From assembly GCA_900551535.1 (NCBI GenBank), contig URWJ01000039.1:1-11000 (forward strand): 11,000 bases of DNA, written 5' to 3'. Both the position numbers and the translations under genes were made by a program. Under the pieces are notes generated by a model that was not told the origin of the DNA, did no database searches, and saw only the letters and a list, made by a program, of their open reading frames with translations. This stretch comes from an uncultured Granulicatella sp. (GTDB lineage: Bacteria > Bacillota > Bacilli > Lactobacillales > Aerococcaceae). Numbering within the stretch: position 1 is the stretch's first letter; every line of letters begins with the position of its first letter. Below, piece after piece: positions 7,477 to 11,000 of the stretch.

Positions 7477-7510
7477 AAACGCGAACAATAGAACACGAAC
7501 GTTCGGTATT
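7477..7510. promoter_or_regulatory. Inverted pair of PurBox-like motifs upstream of phnD
   Basis: Against the Gram-positive PurR box AWWWCCGAACWWT, the + strand 13-mer at 7477-7489 (AAACGCGAACAAT) matches 11 of 13 positions. The - strand 13-mer at 7510-7498 (AATACCGAACGTT) matches 12 of 13. They face each other, with 14 nt between the CGAAC cores, and the second is part of the palindrome CGAACGTTCG (7496-7505). The inverted arrangement is known for PurR sites, but this gap is shorter than I recall for Bacillus operators. The sites lie over 110 nt upstream of the likely phnD start of transcription. The rest of the gene-free stretch 7401-7517 shows only small hairpins. Confidence 0.35.
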
Positions 7511-7517
7511 TAAGCCC

Positions 7518-7551
7518 AAAAAAAGAAACCTCCCTAATAAAGGAAGGTTTC
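7518..7551 (-). terminator. Rho-independent terminator of the ula operon
   Basis: In the - strand RNA, arms 7551-7542 and 7534-7525 form a 10-bp stem (GAAACCTTCC with GGGAGGTTTC, one U-G pair) with a 7-nt loop, followed directly by seven U residues (complement of 7524-7518). It begins 7 nt after the ulaE stop codon and separates the ula and phn units, which are read in the same direction. Confidence 0.93.
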
Positions 7552-7558
7552 AATCTAA

Positions 7559-8410
7559 TTATTTATTTGGAAAATGAGATCTTAAGAATTGGTTTGCAAA
7601 CTTAATGTCTTCTAACCAGTTTTCTTGACCTACATACCAGAATTCACCAGTGAAACGATTTACACCGATTGATAAGAATGTATCAACCATGCGTTTGAAA
7701 TCGATTTGACCAGTACCAAATGGAATTTCACGGTAATGTCCAGGAATTGTTTCTTTCAAGTGAGCTGCAACAATATGCCCTCTTCCTAATTCGATATCTT
7801 CGTAGACATTTTTAGCACCAGGTTCTAATGATGCGTTCATTAAGTTACCCGAGTCTGGATATACTTGTAAGTATGGAGATTTCACTAATTCAACAAAACG
7901 CATAGATTTTTCTACTGTGTTCATAAATGGAGTTTCCATTGTTTCGAAACCAAGAAGAATTCCTTTTTGAGATGCCATTTCAGTAGCTTTCTTAAGGTTT
8001 TGGATGAAGTAATCTAGTGTTACCGCATCTCCTTCTTCGTAGTAAACATCGTATCCAGCTAACTGGATTACACGAACACCTAAATCATCTGCTAATTGAA
8101 TCGCTTTTTCCATGATTTCTAGACTACGTGCACGAGTAGCTTCGTCATGTGATCCAAATGGATATTTACGATGGCCACTTAAGCACATTGAACGAATTGG
8201 AACACCAGTTTCAAACATATCGTTTACTAATTGTTGGCGTTCTTCTTTTGTCCATTCTAGACGACTTAATTTTTCATCAGTTTCATCGATACTGATTTCT
8301 AAGAAGTCAAATCCAGTTGCTTTAACTGTTTCTAACTTTTCTCTAAAACTAAGTGTGTTTGGCATTGATTTTTCATACAAACCAAGTTCATAAAACTTTT
8401 TATTGTCCAT
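7559..8410 (-). CDS. ulaE: L-ribulose-5-phosphate 3-epimerase (L-xylulose 5-phosphate epimerase)
   Basis: This 283-residue TIM-barrel (xylose isomerase-like) epimerase interconverts L-xylulose 5-phosphate and L-ribulose 5-phosphate in anaerobic L-ascorbate use. Family marks are the N-terminal ELGLYEKSMP, CLSGHRKYPFGS, RVIQLAGYDVYYE, GFETMET, YPDSGNLMN, AAHLKETIPGHYREIPFGTG and FTGEFWYVG. By family comparison the likely metal ligands are E156, D186, H217 and E256, numbered from the chosen start. I start it at the ATG at 8410 because GGAG lies 12 nt upstream there. An in-frame ATG at 8428 has only a poor SD and would increase the overlap with ulaF. It overlaps the ulaF end by 11 nt and is the last gene of the unit. 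The sister families SgbU and UlaE differ little, so the name rests on the ulaA/ulaB context. Confidence 0.92.
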   Translation of the reverse strand: MDNKKFYELGLYEKSMPNTLSFREKLETVKATGFDFLEISIDETDEKLSRLEWTKEERQQLVNDMFETGVPIRSMCLSGHRKYPFGSHDEATRARSLEIMEKAIQLADDLGVRVIQLAGYDVYYEEGDAVTLDYFIQNLKKATEMASQKGILLGFETMETPFMNTVEKSMRFVELVKSPYLQVYPDSGNLMNASLEPGAKNVYEDIELGRGHIVAAHLKETIPGHYREIPFGTGQIDFKRMVDTFLSIGVNRFTGEFWYVGQENWLEDIKFANQFLRSHFPNK

Positions 8411-9089
8411 AGTAAGCATTCGCTCCATGTTTTCTTAAATAGTGTTTATCTAAAATTGTTTGTGACATTGGCTTCATATTTGGGTTTAATGCAAAGTTAT
8501 GCCATGCCATGTTAGCAACGTATTCTAGTACTGTAATGTTGTGTACTGCATCCATTGCATCTTTACCCCACGCAAATGGTCCGTGGTTGAATACTAAAAC
8601 AGCTGGAATCGCATTTGGATCTTTATCTTTGAAAGTCTCAACGATTACTTTACCTGTTTCTAGCTCATAAGCACCTTTAATTTCAGCTTCAGTCATTTCA
8701 CGAGTGCAAGGGATTGTTCCATAGAAGTAGTCCCCTTGTGTTGTACCGAATGCAGGAATTTCTTGTCCTTGTTGAGCCATTGTAGTTGCCCATAGAGAGT
8801 GAGTGTGTACTACTCCATTTACATCTTTGAAATTACGATAAATTTCCAAGTGAGTATCTAAGTCTGAAGAAGGTTTTAGAGCTCCTTCAACTTTATTTCC
8901 GTCGATATCCACAATTACGATATCATCAGCAGTTAGTTTATCATAGTCAACACCTGAAGGTTTGATCGCAATAACCCCTGCTTCACGGTCGTACTCTGAA
9001 ACGTTACCCCATGTAAAAATGACTAATCCATGTTTTGGTAACTCTAAATTTGCTTTTAATACACGTTCTTTTAATTGTTCGTATGCCAT
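8400..9089 (-). CDS. ulaF: L-ribulose-5-phosphate 4-epimerase
   Basis: The 229-residue class II aldolase/epimerase converts L-ribulose 5-phosphate to D-xylulose 5-phosphate, the last step before the pentose phosphate or phosphoketolase pathway. The zinc site is intact: H95 and H97 in VVHTHS and H169 in VFNHGPFAWG. The acidic residue D76 (KPSSDLDTH), the active-site D120 (TQGDYFYG) and the C-terminal Tyr in HGANAYYGQ also match the AraD/UlaF/SgbE family, as does the TWGNVSEYD start region. Length is normal. The gene starts 17 nt after ulaB with a GAAGGGA-type SD. AraD of arabinose use is nearly the same protein, and I call it UlaF because ulaB lies upstream and ulaE downstream. Confidence 0.94.
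   Translation of the reverse strand: MAYEQLKERVLKANLELPKHGLVIFTWGNVSEYDREAGVIAIKPSGVDYDKLTADDIVIVDIDGNKVEGALKPSSDLDTHLEIYRNFKDVNGVVHTHSLWATTMAQQGQEIPAFGTTQGDYFYGTIPCTREMTEAEIKGAYELETGKVIVETFKDKDPNAIPAVLVFNHGPFAWGKDAMDAVHNITVLEYVANMAWHNFALNPNMKPMSQTILDKHYLRKHGANAYYGQ
8423..8426 (-). promoter_or_regulatory. Ribosome binding site deciding the ulaE start
   Basis: GGAG on the - strand lies 12 nt before the ATG at 8410, inside the last codons of ulaF. It is too close (3 nt) to the in-frame ATG at 8419 and lies within the frame if the ATG at 8428 were used, so it supports the start at 8410. The spacing is long, so translation may rely on coupling to ulaF. Confidence 0.45.
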
Positions 9090-9106
9090 TGTAGAATCCC
9101 TTCTTA

Positions 9107-9391
9107 TTATAAGCCTAAAGCTTCAGAAATTTTTTCAGTCATTTCTTTTTCAGATAATAAGTTTTGTAAACCTACAATTTTAGTGTTTGGTAAGTCTAAA
9201 CCATCAAAAACTTCTAATAAAGCTGATGAAATAACAACTAAGTCATAGTTTTTAGCTGAAGATTTTGCTTCAGAAACTGCACAGTGGTGAACTTCCAAAG
9301 GAATATTCAATTTTCTGAACACGTTTGTTAATTTCATTTTGATAATTTGGCTTGATCCCATTCCGCTTCCGCATGCTGCTAATACTTTCAT
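9107..9391 (-). CDS. ulaB: PTS ascorbate transporter subunit IIB
   Basis: This 94-residue cytoplasmic EIIB domain takes phosphate from EIIA and passes it to L-ascorbate during uptake through UlaA. The P-loop ACGSGMGSSQ carries the phosphorylated Cys7 near the N-terminus, as in the lactose/ascorbate EIIB fold. Residues 50-56 (DLVVISS) form the next core strand. The start has a consensus AAGGAG with good spacing. It follows ulaA after an 86-nt gap containing a 10-bp hairpin, and ulaF follows after 17 nt. EIIB proteins of galactitol type look similar, so the ascorbate assignment leans on the ulaA neighbour. Confidence 0.93.
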   Translation of the reverse strand: MKVLAACGSGMGSSQIIKMKLTNVFRKLNIPLEVHHCAVSEAKSSAKNYDLVVISSALLEVFDGLDLPNTKIVGLQNLLSEKEMTEKISEALGL

Positions 9392-9414
9392 ATTTTACAT
9401 CTCCTTATATTGTT

Positions 9415-9446
9415 AGAGTATCGGATAAAACATTACCCGATACCCT
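9415..9446 (-). other. Hairpin between ulaA and ulaB
   Basis: In the - strand RNA, arms 9446-9437 and 9424-9415 (AGGGTATCGG with CCGATACTCT) pair over 10 bp including one G-U, with a 12-nt loop. No U-tract follows, so it is not a standard terminator. It may be a processing or mRNA-stabilising structure in the 86-nt ulaA-ulaB gap, or a protein-binding dyad. Confidence 0.6.
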
Positions 9447-9477
9447 GTATTTTACTATATTCTCTTACTGATTTAAA

Positions 9478-10974
9478 TTAGTTTTGCTTAGACTCTAAGT
9501 ATGTTTCATAGTCTTCAGCAATAGTAAAGTAATGTTCTTTGTTTTTGCTGTATTGTAATTGAGGGATTACTAATAAGATTAATAATACGATACCTAAACC
9601 AACATATTGGAAGTTTTGCATTAAGAATCCGAATCCAACCCAGATTGTATCCCAGTCAAAGTTACCATGCCATCCACCGTATGCAGCTAAACCAAATGCA
9701 CCTGCGGCAATTGCTCCACCTAATACTTGGATGATACCTGATAAGAATGAAAGGATTGAAGCAGCACGTAAACCACCTTTATGGTTAGCGTATACTGCGA
9801 ATGTAGCGTTGTCGAAGAATACCGGTACGAATCCAGTAATGATTAATACTGGAGATTTGAATACGATTAATCCTAAGATTGCTAAGATTTGTCCTAATAC
9901 CCCGAATAAGAAACCAACTGTTACAGCGTTTGGAGAACCGAATCCGTAAACTGCAGCACAGTCAACCGCTGGCATAGAACCTGGTAATAATTTGTTAGAG
10001 ATACCTTGGAACGCTTCTGATAACTCAGCAACGAATAAACGAACCCCTAATTGTAAGATTTGAACATAAACAGTGAATGTTAATGCTGTTTGTAAAATGT
10101 AGAAGAAGAAGTCATCTGATGCTTTTAATGTAGTCATTTTGAATTTAGAAGCAGCAACTGTTAATTCTTGTCCATTTACGCTTACTAAGTAGTCTTTACC
10201 TAATACTAATAAGATTGCACCGAAGAACACCACCATTAAGATTGATGTTGCAACGATTGATTCTTTGAAGATTGATAAGAAACCTGGTAATTCAAGATCT
10301 TCAATCTTCTTGTCGTTTTTACCTGAGAATTTAGGAGCTAATTTGTCAACTAACCAAACCCCAAACATTTGTTGGTGACCAATTGCAAATCCGCCGCCTT
10401 CTGTTAATTCTTGTGTAGCTTCTACTGTTAAGTTTGAAGCTACTGCCCAATATACACCTAATACAATACCTAATAAGATTACAAATTGTAATTGGTTTAC
10501 GTTATCACCTAAAGCTAAAGCCATTAACCAAGTTGCTGTAGCAGATTGTTGCACCATGATGTGACCAGTGATGAATACTGTACGAACTTTAGTTAATTTA
10601 CGGAAGATAACTAAAACTAAGTTAGTTAAGAAAGCAACTAATAATACTTGTACTGTTAAACCTGTTGCATGACCAGCTGTTTTTAAAGCAGCTTCAGCAG
10701 CAGCTTGACCAAAATATGGATCAATAACGGCAGCTTGTAATCCGAAACGATCCCCTAATGCTGCTAATACTGGACGGAAGTTTGAAACTAATCCACCAGC
10801 AGCTACGTTTAAGATCATGTAACCTACAACTGCTTTAATAAAACCTGCTAATGCATCGTACCATTTACGACCTAATAGTAAGTAACCAACTAATACGATT
10901 AAACCTACGAAATATTGTGGTTTAGTAAAAATGTTAGCGTAGAAGAATTGCCAAAAACTGAATAAAAATTCCAT
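9478..10974 (-). CDS. ulaA: PTS ascorbate transporter subunit IIC
   Basis: The 498-residue membrane permease of the ascorbate PTS binds L-ascorbate outside and presents it to UlaB for phosphorylation. About ten to eleven hydrophobic segments are seen. Family marks are the start FWQFFYANIFTKPQYFVG, TGHIMVQQSATATW with H138 and Q142, GGFAIGHQQMFG, the re-entrant segment LPGSMPAVDCAAVYGFG with D338, SPNAVTVGF and FFDNATFAVYANHKGG. H138, Q142 and D338 correspond, by my recollection, to substrate-pocket residues of E. coli UlaA. It is some 30 residues longer than the enteric protein, and the extra length seems to fall in a polar loop at about 261-287 plus the C-terminal tail. The SD is AGGTGA at 6-nt spacing. 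No promoter is visible before the window ends, so ulaA may not be the first gene of the operon. Confidence 0.95.
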   Translation of the reverse strand: MEFLFSFWQFFYANIFTKPQYFVGLIVLVGYLLLGRKWYDALAGFIKAVVGYMILNVAAGGLVSNFRPVLAALGDRFGLQAAVIDPYFGQAAAEAALKTAGHATGLTVQVLLVAFLTNLVLVIFRKLTKVRTVFITGHIMVQQSATATWLMALALGDNVNQLQFVILLGIVLGVYWAVASNLTVEATQELTEGGGFAIGHQQMFGVWLVDKLAPKFSGKNDKKIEDLELPGFLSIFKESIVATSILMVVFFGAILLVLGKDYLVSVNGQELTVAASKFKMTTLKASDDFFFYILQTALTFTVYVQILQLGVRLFVAELSEAFQGISNKLLPGSMPAVDCAAVYGFGSPNAVTVGFLFGVLGQILAILGLIVFKSPVLIITGFVPVFFDNATFAVYANHKGGLRAASILSFLSGIIQVLGGAIAAGAFGLAAYGGWHGNFDWDTIWVGFGFLMQNFQYVGLGIVLLILLVIPQLQYSKNKEHYFTIAEDYETYLESKQN

Positions 10975-11000
10975 TATTATTCACCTATTCCTTTTAAAAT

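Noticed and set aside
7465..7478. CcpA catabolite-response (cre) site TGTAAGCGCGTGAA
   Set aside because: The left half and the central CG fit the consensus but the right half lacks the conserved T and C. It lies far upstream of the phnD promoters and downstream of the ula genes.
7491..7505. LexA (SOS) box formed by the GAAC and GTTC elements
   Set aside because: The Gram-positive SOS box needs GAAC and GTTC separated by 4 nt. Here the spacings are 0 and 6 nt, and the adjacent genes are not DNA-damage genes.

Overview
This AT-rich window comes from a low-GC Gram-positive bacterium (Bacillota, probably Lactobacillales). The evidence is the AddA/RexA-type recombination nuclease, the consensus AGGAGG-type ribosome binding sites, a lipoprotein-type binding protein and a PTS route for ascorbate. 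I cannot name the genus. Codon use and base composition look uniform. I see no rRNA, tRNA, transposase, insertion sequence, phage gene, CRISPR array or clear sign of recent transfer.

Layout. (1) 1-2888, + strand: the C-terminal three quarters or so of addA, cut by the window's left edge and closed by a long hairpin. (2) 2936-3718, + strand: a small DUF624/YesL-like membrane protein gene with two tandem promoter candidates. It converges on the next operon across one bidirectional terminator. (3) 7400-3788, - strand: a phosphonate/phosphite-type ABC importer in the order phnD (binding lipoprotein), phnC (ATPase), phnE1, phnE2 (two permeases). A terminator-like hairpin sits between phnD and phnC. 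(4) 7401-7517: a leader/intergenic stretch with no gene, holding an inverted pair of PurBox-like motifs upstream of the phnD promoters. (5) 10974-7559, - strand: part of an L-ascorbate utilisation operon in the order ulaA, ulaB, ulaF, ulaE, ending at a strong terminator. It continues past the right edge.

How the genes work together. UlaA (EIIC) and UlaB (EIIB), with an EIIA not seen here, import L-ascorbate as L-ascorbate 6-phosphate. UlaE converts L-xylulose 5-phosphate to L-ribulose 5-phosphate, and UlaF converts that to D-xylulose 5-phosphate for the pentose phosphate or phosphoketolase route. The lactonase (UlaG), decarboxylase (UlaD), EIIA (UlaC) and regulator are not in the window. The Phn importer has no C-P lyase, phosphonatase or phosphite dehydrogenase beside it, so its real substrate is open.

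The genes belong to known families and I did not find a new multi-gene system. The points most worth a second look are regulatory: the PurBox-like pair and the 17-bp dyad before phnD, the intercistronic terminator between phnD and phnC, and a 10-bp hairpin between ulaA and ulaB.
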